Shown in pieces: positions 8,589 through 16,575 of a stretch of DNA of 64,000 nucleotides (position 1 is its first letter; the number at the start of each line of letters is the position of its first letter). This stretch comes from Marinobacter xestospongiae (GTDB lineage Bacteria > Pseudomonadota > Gammaproteobacteria > Pseudomonadales > Oleiphilaceae): NCBI RefSeq assembly GCF_023156385.1, contig NZ_JAKZAK010000029.1:1-64000 (forward strand), given 5' to 3'. The translations under genes and the position numbers were made by a program. The notes beneath the pieces were generated by a model. That model was not told where the DNA came from. It searched no databases and saw only the letters and a list, made by a program, of their open reading frames with translations.

Positions 8589-9982
8589 GATATTTCCTCC
8601 ACGGGAGCCAGTCCGGATACCGTTGTCTGCTGTGCTGTTTTGAACAGATCGGTGGCCGCCAGAACTGTGCTTTCCTGATCCTGAAGCAGGGCTCTGGCCT
8701 GTTCGGCTGGCAGTCCGCAGTCACACACTTTCTGCAACAACTGGTCCTCGGTCATAGGCCGTTCGGCGCCACCCGGCACCGCCAATCCCTGGGCGGTGAG
8801 CTGGGTGCCACTTGCCAAGGTGACCACCAAGGTCTCCGGGCTGCTGGGCCCAATATCACCGGAGTGGCCTTCCGGCAATTCGTAGAGATCCAACTCCACC
8901 ATCGCGGCCAGGGTACGTAGGCGGTCATCACGAAACGCCTGCTCTTCGAAATCAGCCGGGGTTACATGACCCCGAAGCAGGCCCGCCGCCACGCAATAGG
9001 GCACTGAGAACCGCGCCTCGGCATCGTTTTCGGGCAAACCAAAACGGGCCACCTGATAAAAAGGCCGCGGGATCCGGTACTGAATGCGGACAATGGCGTC
9101 ACCCGGCACCAGCTGACGAGAAAGGTTTTCGCCACTCTGTATCGGTCGCTGGGTATAGGCGCAGCTCGGCCAGAGTTTACGGATGACGGGGAAAAGGCGA
9201 ACGCCCTGGCCAAGCTGCGCGCGGGCCATGGCCTGATCGAATCCCGGCGAACTGTTGGTGCCGTATAGGTGGATAAAGCCCGAGGGAATGTCCCACAAGT
9301 CGGTATTGGCCGTCGCGCCGGCCTTGGCCATCAGTGCCGCCCGCAGGCCTGCCTGGGCAGCTAGGCCTTCGTGGATGGCTTTCGCATGGGAGCCGGTCTG
9401 TCGCAGGGTGCCGGCTGAGGAGCTGGACGCCAAAGCCATGGCGTTGGCCATTTGCTGGCTGGTGAGGTTCAGCGCACGGCTGACCCCGGCAGCAACACCG
9501 ACGGGGCCTAAAGTCAGCGTCGAATGCCAGCCTTTGTCGTAATGGCCGTACCCCAAGGCCTGCCCCATTTGAACCACGGCTTCGTGGCCAACCAACCAGG
9601 CGTCACACACTTCCCTGAGCGTCAAGTTCCGGGCCACCGCTAAGCTAAACAAGGCGCTGAACAGAGGGCCGCTGGCGTGGCTGGAACCGGACAATTCGTA
9701 ATCGTCGAAATCCAGTGCGTGCACACGGGCGCCGTTGAGCAGCGCGGCGGCGCTCAAGCTGTGGGCGCGACCACCACCCACGGACACCACCGCACCGCCG
9801 TCGCCGTCCTCGTCGAGGGCCGCAGCCACTGCCTTGGGCTGATGCATGTCACGGCCGAGGAACATGCAAGCCAGCGTATCGACCAAACTGAACCGGGCAA
9901 CCGACTGCGCCTCCTCGCACAGGGCCAGCTCCGGCGTGGTGGCCCAGGTGCAGAACTGCTTGGAAAAAACGGATTGGCTCAT
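8585..9982 (-). CDS. MmgE/PrpD-family protein (cis-aconitate decarboxylase/methylcitrate dehydratase fold)
   Basis: The 465-aa protein is full length for MmgE/PrpD, with the typical N-terminal helical-domain stretch NGARVHALDFDDYE, the HASGP segment, and GSHAKAIHEGLAAQAGLRA. The family includes 2-methylcitrate dehydratase and cis-aconitate decarboxylase, the enzyme that makes itaconate. It lies inside the CoA-transferase/hydratase/lyase operon, with a 9-base gap upstream and a 4-base overlap downstream. A PrpD homologue is also present in the P. aeruginosa itaconate cluster (PA0881, from memory). No step of the known itaconate route needs it, so its job (isomerisation, decarboxylation or entry of another C5/C6 acid) is open. 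Confidence 0.85.
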   Translation of the reverse strand: MSQSVFSKQFCTWATTPELALCEEAQSVARFSLVDTLACMFLGRDMHQPKAVAAALDEDGDGGAVVSVGGGRAHSLSAAALLNGARVHALDFDDYELSGSSHASGPLFSALFSLAVARNLTLREVCDAWLVGHEAVVQMGQALGYGHYDKGWHSTLTLGPVGVAAGVSRALNLTSQQMANAMALASSSSAGTLRQTGSHAKAIHEGLAAQAGLRAALMAKAGATANTDLWDIPSGFIHLYGTNSSPGFDQAMARAQLGQGVRLFPVIRKLWPSCAYTQRPIQSGENLSRQLVPGDAIVRIQYRIPRPFYQVARFGLPENDAEARFSVPYCVAAGLLRGHVTPADFEEQAFRDDRLRTLAAMVELDLYELPEGHSGDIGPSSPETLVVTLASGTQLTAQGLAVPGGAERPMTEDQLLQKVCDCGLPAEQARALLQDQESTVLAATDLFKTAQQTTVSGLAPVEEIS

Positions 9983-9991
9983 AGCGTCACC

Positions 9992-10837
9992 TCACTCCTG
10001 ATCCTGGAACACGGCTTCTGCCTGCATGGCAAGCGCATCGTCGTGACGGCGGGCCCATAGTTTCATGACATCGCCTTCGCGCCGGCCTTCAATCCGGAAC
10101 GGGTGGTTGGCGGTGATTGGTGCCAGCCCCCTGAAATTAAAGCTGTCGGGATTGCGCCCCATGGTTCGTGCAGCCAGGTCCACCAGCAAGGTAGCGGTCA
10201 ACGGTCCATGGAATACCAGGCCCTCGTAGCCTTCCACGTCGCGGGCATAGTCGACGTCGTAATGAATGCGATGGCCATTAAAAGTGAGAGCCGAATAGCG
10301 ATACAGCATCACTTCGGTGGGCGATACCTCTTCCACCACTTCCGCATTGTCCGGCGCCAGCTTAGGAGCAGGCTGGGGTGCGTCGGCGGCGGGATCTTCG
10401 CGGTACACGATGTCCTGCTCTTCAGTAAAGGCCAGATGGCTTCCGGAATAAATTTCGTGCAACACGGTGACAAAGCACAGGACGCCAGTGCGGCCTTCTT
10501 TATGGGAGATGTTGCGAATGGTGGACACCTTCCGCACTGGCTCGCCGAGGCGCAGCGGCGCGATGAATTCGAAACGGCCACCCGCCCACATCCTACGAGG
10601 CAGATCCACCGGGGGCAGGAACCCACCTTTTCTCGGATGGCCGTCCCGGCCCAGTAACGAGGCCGGCTTGGCCTCCAGAAAATACAGCCAGTGCCACAGA
10701 GGCGGCAGTTCGTCGCCTTTTTTCAGCACGGCGTCCCGATCCAATGTTGCTTCCATGAACCGAACGGGCTGCAGGCGCAGTTCGTCATCGAAGGTTTCAC
10801 TGCGACCCAGCCAGTTCATCACGTTGGTGTCAGACAT
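9992..10837 (-). CDS. MaoC/HTD2-type hydratase, candidate itaconyl-CoA or mesaconyl-C4-CoA hydratase
   Basis: A 281-aa double-hotdog hydratase. The N-terminal half is the degenerate hotdog; the C-terminal half carries the hydratase-2 type motif YSALTFNGHRIHYD at 181-194. The length and two-domain plan match mesaconyl-C4-CoA hydratases and itaconyl-CoA hydratase Ich. Its ATG overlaps the last bases of the CoA-transferase gene by 8 bases. In the proposed pathway it adds water to itaconyl-CoA to give citramalyl-CoA, which the lyase then cleaves. Confidence 0.85.
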   Translation of the reverse strand: MSDTNVMNWLGRSETFDDELRLQPVRFMEATLDRDAVLKKGDELPPLWHWLYFLEAKPASLLGRDGHPRKGGFLPPVDLPRRMWAGGRFEFIAPLRLGEPVRKVSTIRNISHKEGRTGVLCFVTVLHEIYSGSHLAFTEEQDIVYREDPAADAPQPAPKLAPDNAEVVEEVSPTEVMLYRYSALTFNGHRIHYDVDYARDVEGYEGLVFHGPLTATLLVDLAARTMGRNPDSFNFRGLAPITANHPFRIEGRREGDVMKLWARRHDDALAMQAEAVFQDQE

Positions 10838-11987
10838 TTGAAGTTTCCTCTAACTGCTGCTTGGAAAATTCCTGGCGAACCCGTTCGGTATCAGACCCGG
10901 TGGCCGGGGCAGCCGCCGTTGTGGCTTCCCCACCTGCATCCAGCCAGCGAATGGGCTGCGCCGGAATGCTGACCATGGAACCTGAATCCGTGCCGACATT
11001 CCGGCGCCGCAGTGCCGGGTGCTGGCCCAGGGCGGCCACGCTGTTGACTGCCCCGAAGGCGATGCCGGCTTTACTGAGCCGGGCCTTGAATTCGTTCTGG
11101 CTGATAGTGCGGGTTACTGATGTAATCAGCTGCTCCAGCTCATCTCGATGGACAACCCGGTCGTTGTTGGACTGAAAACGGGCATCGTCGGCCAGAGCTG
11201 GATCGCTCAGCACGATGTCGCAAAAGCGTGGCCACTCTCGGTTGTTCTGGATCGAAATTAGGGTCAGCTCGCCGTCGTTGGTTTCAAAGGCACCGTAGGG
11301 AGCCATGCTTGGATGTTTCAGCCCTACACGCTTCGGCGCGCCCTTGCCGTATTCCTCGTGCATCAAGGGCACGCTCATCCAGTCGGCAGCCACGTCGAAC
11401 AGGGACACCGCCAGGGCCGATCCCTGGCCGGTGCGCTCACGTTTGAGCAGCGCTTCGAGGACGGCGGCGTGGGAGGTCATGCCGGCTCCAATATCGCAAA
11501 TGGACACCCCGATCCGGCCCATTTCGTTGACACCGCCACTGATTCCGGTCAGTCCGGATTCCGCCTGGATCAGAAAGTCGTAAGCCTTGAGATGACTCAC
11601 CGCATCGCTTTCCCCGTAGCCGGTGATGTCGAGGGTAATCAGGCGGGGGTAATCGCGGCGTAGGCGCTCGGAGCCGAAGCCGGCCCGGGCGATGGCACCC
11701 GGCGCCAGGTTCTGTACGAAGACATCGGCCTTGGACAGCAACTGCTCAAGCAGCTCGGCGTCGTCATGCTCCCGAAAGTTCAGTACAACCGACTCTTTGC
11801 CCTGGTTGGTCCAAGTGAAGTATGAGCTGGAGCCGTTGGCGGCCCGGTCATAGTCCCGGGCAAAATCACCCTCTGCCCGCTCAACCTTAATAACCCTGGC
11901 GCCAGCCTCCACCAGTCTGGCCGTGCACAATGGGGCCGCAAGAGCCTGCTCAATGGATACAACCAGCAATCCTTCCAGTGGCCGCAT
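10830..11987 (-). CDS. CaiB/BaiF class III CoA-transferase, candidate itaconate CoA-transferase
   Basis: A 385-aa family III CoA-transferase with the N-terminal CoA-binding fold (EAGARVIKVERAEGD 27-41) and the likely catalytic Asp137 in LKAYDFLIQ followed by the GITG-like loop SGLTGISGG. It would move CoA from succinyl-CoA or a similar donor to a dicarboxylic acid, activating it for hydration and cleavage by the next genes. It is the first gene of the minus-strand operon and is divergent from the LysR gene. In other contexts the family activates carnitine-derived, formyl or bile acids; the neighbours favour itaconate or mesaconate. Confidence 0.87.
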   Translation of the reverse strand: MRPLEGLLVVSIEQALAAPLCTARLVEAGARVIKVERAEGDFARDYDRAANGSSSYFTWTNQGKESVVLNFREHDDAELLEQLLSKADVFVQNLAPGAIARAGFGSERLRRDYPRLITLDITGYGESDAVSHLKAYDFLIQAESGLTGISGGVNEMGRIGVSICDIGAGMTSHAAVLEALLKRERTGQGSALAVSLFDVAADWMSVPLMHEEYGKGAPKRVGLKHPSMAPYGAFETNDGELTLISIQNNREWPRFCDIVLSDPALADDARFQSNNDRVVHRDELEQLITSVTRTISQNEFKARLSKAGIAFGAVNSVAALGQHPALRRRNVGTDSGSMVSIPAQPIRWLDAGGEATTAAAPATGSDTERVRQEFSKQQLEETSNV

Positions 11988-12070
11988 GTTTACCTCCGCC
12001 GAATGTTTAAGAGATCCAGAATTGGATGACTTTTGGTCTACCTCTGGACTATAAAAACTTCTCCGACGAA

Positions 12071-12103
12071 AAAAAATTTACTTTTTATTTGCTGCTAGTA
12101 AAT
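12071..12103. promoter_or_regulatory. candidate LysR operator in the divergent promoter
   Basis: ATTTACT (12076-12082) and AGTAAAT (12097-12103) form a perfect 7-base inverted repeat with a 14-base spacer, within the 230-base region between the CoA-transferase and LysR starts. LysR-type regulators usually bind a T-N11-A dyad in such divergent regions and activate both sides with a small coinducer. The surrounding A+T-rich sequence supports promoters here, but exact -35 and -10 boxes are not clear. Confidence 0.5.
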
Positions 12104-12217
12104 ATTTTTTTTACAGTTCGATCGATCGTAAGGCTAGGCAGCTGATCGCTGACCGGCCCGCGCGGGCGCGGCTTTCTGAGGTGATGGCTGCTCGAACATC
12201 GACTGAAGGTGAGGACT

Positions 12218-13111
12218 ATGTACAAATTTCCACCCCTGTACGCCTTGCGCGTCTTCGAAGCCGTGGCTCGATTGGGCGGGGTCAGAATGGCGGCCCAGGA
12301 GCTGTGCGTAACGCCCCCTGCCGTCAGTCATCAGCTAGCCAAGCTGGAGGAATATCTGGAATCACCCTTGTTTATCCGCAAGGGACGTACCTTGCTGCTC
12401 ACCGAAGTGGCCCGCGATTACCTGACCGAAATTCGTCCCAGTCTGCTGGCTATCGGCCGCGCCACCGCCATCGCGTCGCAAAAGAAAAACCGGGAGACCC
12501 TCACGGTTGCGGCTCCGCCATCGCTCACCACCAAATGGCTGATTCCGCGTTTGGCACGGTTTTCCGAGGCTTTCCCCCAGTACGATGTCCGGCTGCTCGA
12601 CCGAATGATTTTGGCGCCGGAAGAGAAGGGCATAGACATCGCGATTGAATACCGCTTCGAAGAGGACCCGCACTTCACCACGCGCCTGTTACTGAATGAC
12701 GAAGTAGTGGCGCTGACGAGTCACGAGTACGCCCATAAACACGACCTGAGATCCATCGAGGACTTGCGTGGCCTGACCCTGATCGAGACCGAGCGCCGGC
12801 TGAATTCCTGGAAGTCGATCCTAGCGGATTTCCCCTGGGTCAAGGACCAACCGTTTCTGTCGGTGGGCTATTCCCTTCACGCCTTTGAGGCTGCGGCTCA
12901 AGGCCTTGGGGTTGCCCTCGGCAACCGCATCAATGCCGAGGGTATGCTGGAAAGCGGTGAGTTGTGCGTGCCGTTCGAAATCGACGAAACCCAGTTGCCG
13001 CCACTGCCACGTTACTTCCTAAGTATCCCGCCGCACAAAGAACGCTGGGCGCGGGTGGCAACCTTCGTCGACTGGCTGGAGCAGGAACTGGCGGTTGAAA
13101 CCTCCATTTGA
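12218..13111 (+). CDS. LysR-family transcriptional regulator (GcvA-like)
   Basis: The 297-aa protein has the LysR winged helix-turn-helix in its first 60 residues (LYALRVFEAVARLGGVRMAA, then TPPAVSHQLAKLEE) and an effector-binding domain after it. I chose the ATG at 12218, seven bases after a GGTGAGG ribosome-binding site; a GTG three codons upstream is possible. It is transcribed away from the CoA-transferase operon, the usual LysR layout, so it probably controls that operon in response to its substrate or a CoA ester. Whether it also controls the oxygenase genes is unknown. Its helix-turn-helix and length are normal. Confidence 0.92.
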   Translation: MYKFPPLYALRVFEAVARLGGVRMAAQELCVTPPAVSHQLAKLEEYLESPLFIRKGRTLLLTEVARDYLTEIRPSLLAIGRATAIASQKKNRETLTVAAPPSLTTKWLIPRLARFSEAFPQYDVRLLDRMILAPEEKGIDIAIEYRFEEDPHFTTRLLLNDEVVALTSHEYAHKHDLRSIEDLRGLTLIETERRLNSWKSILADFPWVKDQPFLSVGYSLHAFEAAAQGLGVALGNRINAEGMLESGELCVPFEIDETQLPPLPRYFLSIPPHKERWARVATFVDWLEQELAVETSI

Positions 13112-13376
13112 CGCTAGCAGAACAGAAAAGGGCGCCATTCAACACACAAACCATGCACACTGGAGTCACCCTCTCAGCTTGGTCTGGATGAACGCAGTTC
13201 GAGACCTAGCCACTTTGGCGACAATCGGCTGTTGGATTTTCCTCCGGTCCCCGCGCATTCACTACCCGAACCACGAGTCCATTGGACTTGCGCCGATGCG
13301 TGTGACACACCTTAGCCTCAAATCAGTGGCTCGGACCTGAATGTTCGCTTTGCGACCATAGTGATCGAAGACTGGT

Positions 13377-14354
13377 TCACGCAGGTTGCTTGTGCAGCGT
13401 ACAGTTATTGACAGAACTCCAAGGAGGCGCGTTCGCGCCTCTTACTGCAACTCCCCCAAGCTCGATAGCCTGGTCGCGGTCCTCAGACTGAGTGTTGCGA
13501 CTGATTGTCCACTCATAGATTCTGGTAACTACTCTCCCAGCAGAACCAATCAAGCCGTGGAGCTTTTGCGCGACTTCATAATATTTGGTCTCGCTGGGCC
13601 TCGGGATCATAAGAGCTCGTAAAGGCATGTCCTTCTGAGGAAGGCAAACACCGCCCATCAACTCTACGTAGCGTTTCCATTCTCCGTTGTCGGCGGCCTG
13701 TTCCAAATCTGCGAGTAGCCCTTCCTTTAGCTGCTCCGTATTCCTTAGGCGCCGGAGTTCGCGATATACCGTTACGCTTGGAGCACCCATGAACTGGAAC
13801 TGGCGAATACCCCAGATACTAGCCCAGGCTCTGATTCGGGCAGCCGATTCAACAGCGTCATTGCCGTAGGAATCTTCGCCTACCTCATAGCCGTCGATCG
13901 ATTTGGAGATATATTTCGTTACGTAGCCCGTGGCTCGACCTTTTTCCGGGTCAATTTCCTCTATCACAAATCGGTTCTCGGCGGCGCCATGTTCTTCTCC
14001 ATCCTCCTGGAGTGCGTGCTCGCGGAATACCTGATTTGCTACTGGAATAGCTTCCTTATCCATGAACATGAGCAGGTGCCAGTGAGGTGTGCCGTCGTGG
14101 TGGGGCTCTACCGTTCTGATTCCGTACCAATCAATACCTTTTCGTTGCAGAGCCGCACGTACGCGAGCCCCCTCTGTCAGCCTAGTTGCGGCGATTTTCA
14201 ACCCAGTTGTCCAGTTGGCGGTTTTGATAGGCTGGTCCGCCCGTTTGGCACAGGGGTCATTCATCGCCTCAATAAAGCCAGCCCAATCGCTTTTATCCAC
14301 TGCTTGTCGGGCCTTCTCTACAACCTCATCATCGGCATGCTCCAAGCGGCGCAA
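13377..14354 (-). pseudogene. rearranged P2 gpA-like HUH replication endonuclease
   Basis: This 325-aa frame contains the HUH metal-binding motif (PHWHLLMF, His91 and His93) and the paired tyrosines of phage P2 gpA-type rolling-circle initiators (GYVTKY, Tyr144 and Tyr148), followed by the family segment ARIRAWASIWGIRQFQF and YRELRRL (around 172-204). Family proteins are roughly 700-800 aa, so this is only the middle and C-terminus. Its first 45-60 residues are not the normal upstream sequence; they are a C-terminal-type segment (RELRRLEHADDEVVEKARQ) fused in front of the HUH part. This is a product of recombination between two gpA copies and is unlikely to work as a full initiator. Confidence 0.85.
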
Positions 14355-14596
14355 CTCACGCCAGACGGTTAAGGGTGGTCCGCCGACCTGTTAAAACTGA
14401 CGGATTCCATAGACTTTGGCCCAGGCACGAATACGGGCGGCAACGTCTTTGGTCAGGATTCCATACCAGTCCTCGACATCCTCGCAGTTTTCCTGAGCCT
14501 TCGCGGTCGCTGCGCGTTCACTCTTGCCACATCGAGTCATGCCGTATAGATTTTCTCCGACTTCTTGGTATAAATCGTATCGCTTCCTAAGCGATT
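14355..14596 (-). pseudogene. second, decayed copy of the gpA C-terminal region
   Basis: Continuing the same minus-strand frame upstream gives YDLYQEVGENLYG, a diverged linker, then VAARIRAWAKVYGIRQF, a TAA stop (about 14390-14392), QVGGPPLTVW and RELRRL, which runs straight into the frame at 14354. It is colinear with the segment GYEVGEDSYG, ARIRAWASIWGIRQFQF, APSVTVY, RELRRL inside the downstream gene. So the same protein region is present twice as a diverged direct repeat. The stop in the middle and the absence of an HUH part before it show that this copy is dead. Confidence 0.8.
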
Positions 14597-14608
14597 AAGA
14601 GGTGGTCA

Positions 14609-14869
14609 ATGTCAGAGCTTTTGATTACATCTGCAAGACATATAATTGGCCATGTATTGGAGATAAAGTTTAACGATGGTTATTCTTCGGTTGTTGATTT
14701 TGAACCATTCATATTCTCTTCCAAACATCCAGACTATGAGCCTTACCAGTCGATTGAAACGTTCCTGAACTTCGACATTGTGGATGGCAACTTAAACTGG
14801 GATGACTATACGATGATATTTCCAGTAGCTGACCTTTATCAGAATCGAATCATCCGACTCCCGGAATAA
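14609..14869 (+). CDS. DUF2442-type small protein
   Basis: The 86-aa protein resembles DUF2442 proteins: a short beta-rich core, FNDGYSSVVDFEPF, and a C-terminal WDDYTMIFPVADLYQ segment. A good ribosome-binding site (AGAGGTGG) sits just before the ATG. DUF2442 genes often sit beside DUF4160 genes in putative toxin-antitoxin pairs, but no such partner is visible; the neighbours are the dead replication gene and another small gene. The gene is richer in A+T than the surrounding chromosome, which fits arrival with the mobile remnant. Function unknown. Confidence 0.72.
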   Translation: MSELLITSARHIIGHVLEIKFNDGYSSVVDFEPFIFSSKHPDYEPYQSIETFLNFDIVDGNLNWDDYTMIFPVADLYQNRIIRLPE

Positions 14870-14910
14870 ACGCCTTAGTCGGGTGGCAACCGGTTTCAGG
14901 AGATCAAGAC

Positions 14911-15210
14911 ATGGATGACGGTTACATCAAATCCGCCACCGCAACAGTGCAGAATGGCGTGGCAAAAGCCGACGGCAAGTTCTCAGTCACTACAAGCAGT
15001 ATCCATTTTGAGCCTTACAACAAGGAATTTGGGCTTGGTCCATACAAACTGGACCGGAACGCGGTGGTAGAGGTTAAAAAATGCTGGGGCAAGGGGGGTG
15101 GAATCCTTCCGGTCACCTCCGATGGTATCGAGCTGACGCTGGAGGACGGGAGCGCGTATCAGTTCATTGTCGCCAACCCGGACGATTGGCTGGCGCTGCT
15201 TGGTCGATGA
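14911..15210 (+). CDS. small hypothetical protein, possibly PH/GRAM-like
   Basis: The 99-aa protein is mostly predicted beta strand with a C-terminal helix (NPDDWLALLGR), and alternates short hydrophobic stretches (HFEPYNKEFGLGPYKLDRNAVVEV in outline). The plan of several strands closed by one helix is that of PH/GRAM-like domains, but I cannot name a family with confidence. An AGGAG ribosome-binding site precedes the ATG. It follows the DUF2442 gene by 41 bases on the same strand and may be cotranscribed with it. Confidence 0.6.
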   Translation: MDDGYIKSATATVQNGVAKADGKFSVTTSSIHFEPYNKEFGLGPYKLDRNAVVEVKKCWGKGGGILPVTSDGIELTLEDGSAYQFIVANPDDWLALLGR

Positions 15211-15516
15211 ACTGCAGGCCAATCAAGATCGACCAGGCTGAAGACTGAAACGGTAGAGCGCACCTCCGCTCCCAGGTCCATCCGCTCCAATTGCGGTAGG
15301 AGGGGAGCAAAGGCACGCTCCAGCCGGATACTCGGCAATGGGCTCGTTAGAGTCAAGAACCCCGGCCTTCCTGCCGCAACAAGTGTGACAAGCAACCTAT
15401 TCAACCTGCACAGGACTTCACGGCGTAATCAACACCTGCTTCAATGTCGGTTTTGGTCCCGCCAGGGACCTTTCGCCAGTCGGGTGTTCCGTCTGGCGCC
15501 GATACAAGGAGTACGG
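15211..15516. other. intergenic stretch, nothing recognised
   Basis: No convincing gene, RNA or transposon end is seen. Only chance frames occur. An AAGGAG ribosome-binding site for the downstream hydrolase lies at the right end. Confidence 0.5.
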
Positions 15517-16416
15517 ATGGACCCGATACCAACGAAGACCCTGCACTGGCAGACACCTGCGGGCGCGAGGCGCACCGTCACCTGGATGGAGGCAGGGGAC
15601 CCCGGTGGTTTTCCGCTGATTTACGCCCACGGCAATCCCGGCTGTCGGCTGGAGATTGAGTTTTTGCACCTGTCAGCCAAGGCCCATGGCTTTCGGCTGA
15701 TCACCATGGACCGGCCCGGTCTTGGCGGCTCTTCGCTGGTTCAGCCCTACGATCTCACCCGCTTTGCCGCCGACACCGAGCGACTGGCTGACGAGCTTGG
15801 GCTCGCCGGTTTTGCGTTGATGGGCTGGTCCAGTGGTGGGCCAATGGTACTGGCAGCCGCTCACGCTCTGCCGGAACGGGTGCGGGCAGTCGCAGTGGTC
15901 GCCAGCTACACCAATTTTGGCGACTGGCCGGAAGGCAAGGAGTTGCTGGACGACTTCCAGCTGCGTGGTCTGGTGTGGCTTGAAGATCGCCCAACGTTGG
16001 CAAACCGAGTGCTGTCTGTGGTGCGCTGGACGGATCTGGAACTGCCTAACTTCTACCTCAAGCTGGCCAGGAGAGAGATGGCCCCCAGCGACCGTCAGCA
16101 GCTGGAGGACGATGCCCGCGCCGACCTGTTCATCCGCATTCAGCAGGAAGCGCTGCACCAGGGTGTGGAAGGCGCCATGCTGGATCTGGAGATGCAGTGG
16201 CAGCCATGGCCGTTCAGCCTGCGTGAGGTGGAGGTACCGGTGCAGCTGTTTCAGGGTCGGGCCGACACCTTTGTTCCCTGGCCGTTTGCCGAACACATGG
16301 TGGGCGCCCTGCCGCGGGCGCAGCTCACACTGGCTGACGAGTACGGCCATCTGATGCCCATGGCGCCGGAGGTGCAGCGCCGCATGTTCCGGTCACTGCA
16401 GCCGTTTTGTCAGTAG
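15517..16416 (+). CDS. alpha/beta-fold hydrolase
   Basis: A 299-aa alpha/beta hydrolase with the oxyanion-region HGNPG (38-42), the nucleophile elbow GWSSG (Ser105), an acid in GRADTFVPW and the catalytic His in DEYGHLMPM. The frame is open further upstream, but the ATG at 15517 is preceded by an AAGGAG site and removes an unlikely leader, so I use it. No signal peptide is seen, so it is cytoplasmic. Substrate cannot be told; the family covers esterases, lactonases and haloalkane or epoxide hydrolases. It stands alone between the mobile remnant and the large secreted protein gene. Confidence 0.88.
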   Translation: MDPIPTKTLHWQTPAGARRTVTWMEAGDPGGFPLIYAHGNPGCRLEIEFLHLSAKAHGFRLITMDRPGLGGSSLVQPYDLTRFAADTERLADELGLAGFALMGWSSGGPMVLAAAHALPERVRAVAVVASYTNFGDWPEGKELLDDFQLRGLVWLEDRPTLANRVLSVVRWTDLELPNFYLKLARREMAPSDRQQLEDDARADLFIRIQQEALHQGVEGAMLDLEMQWQPWPFSLREVEVPVQLFQGRADTFVPWPFAEHMVGALPRAQLTLADEYGHLMPMAPEVQRRMFRSLQPFCQ

Positions 16417-16468
16417 CTCAGCGAACTGATCCGAGGTGCTCCAACCAGACGGGGCACTGAATGTCTTT

Positions 16469-16508
16469 CCCGACCCGGCCATCCGGACCATTGGCCCACC
16501 GGGTCGGG
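16469..16508. repeat. 10-bp perfect inverted repeat between convergent genes
   Basis: CCCGACCCGG (16469-16478) pairs with CCGGGTCGGG (16499-16508) around a 20-base loop, with two more possible pairs outside. No U-run follows on either strand. It lies between the convergent hydrolase and large-protein genes and may act as a transcription barrier or RNA-stabilising hairpin. Confidence 0.5.
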
Positions 16509-16535
16509 GACGCCACTCGCTTGCCCCTGCTTGTT

Positions 16536-16563
16536 GTGATGCGCTCCGTGCATCACGTTTTAT
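16536..16563 (+). terminator. rho-independent terminator after the hydrolase
   Basis: GTGATGC (16536-16542) pairs with GCATCAC (16550-16556) across a 7-base loop, followed by GTTTTAT on the plus strand. It lies about 120 bases after the hydrolase stop and just before the stop of the convergent large gene. Confidence 0.7.
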
Positions 16564-16575
16564 CTCCACGCCTGA

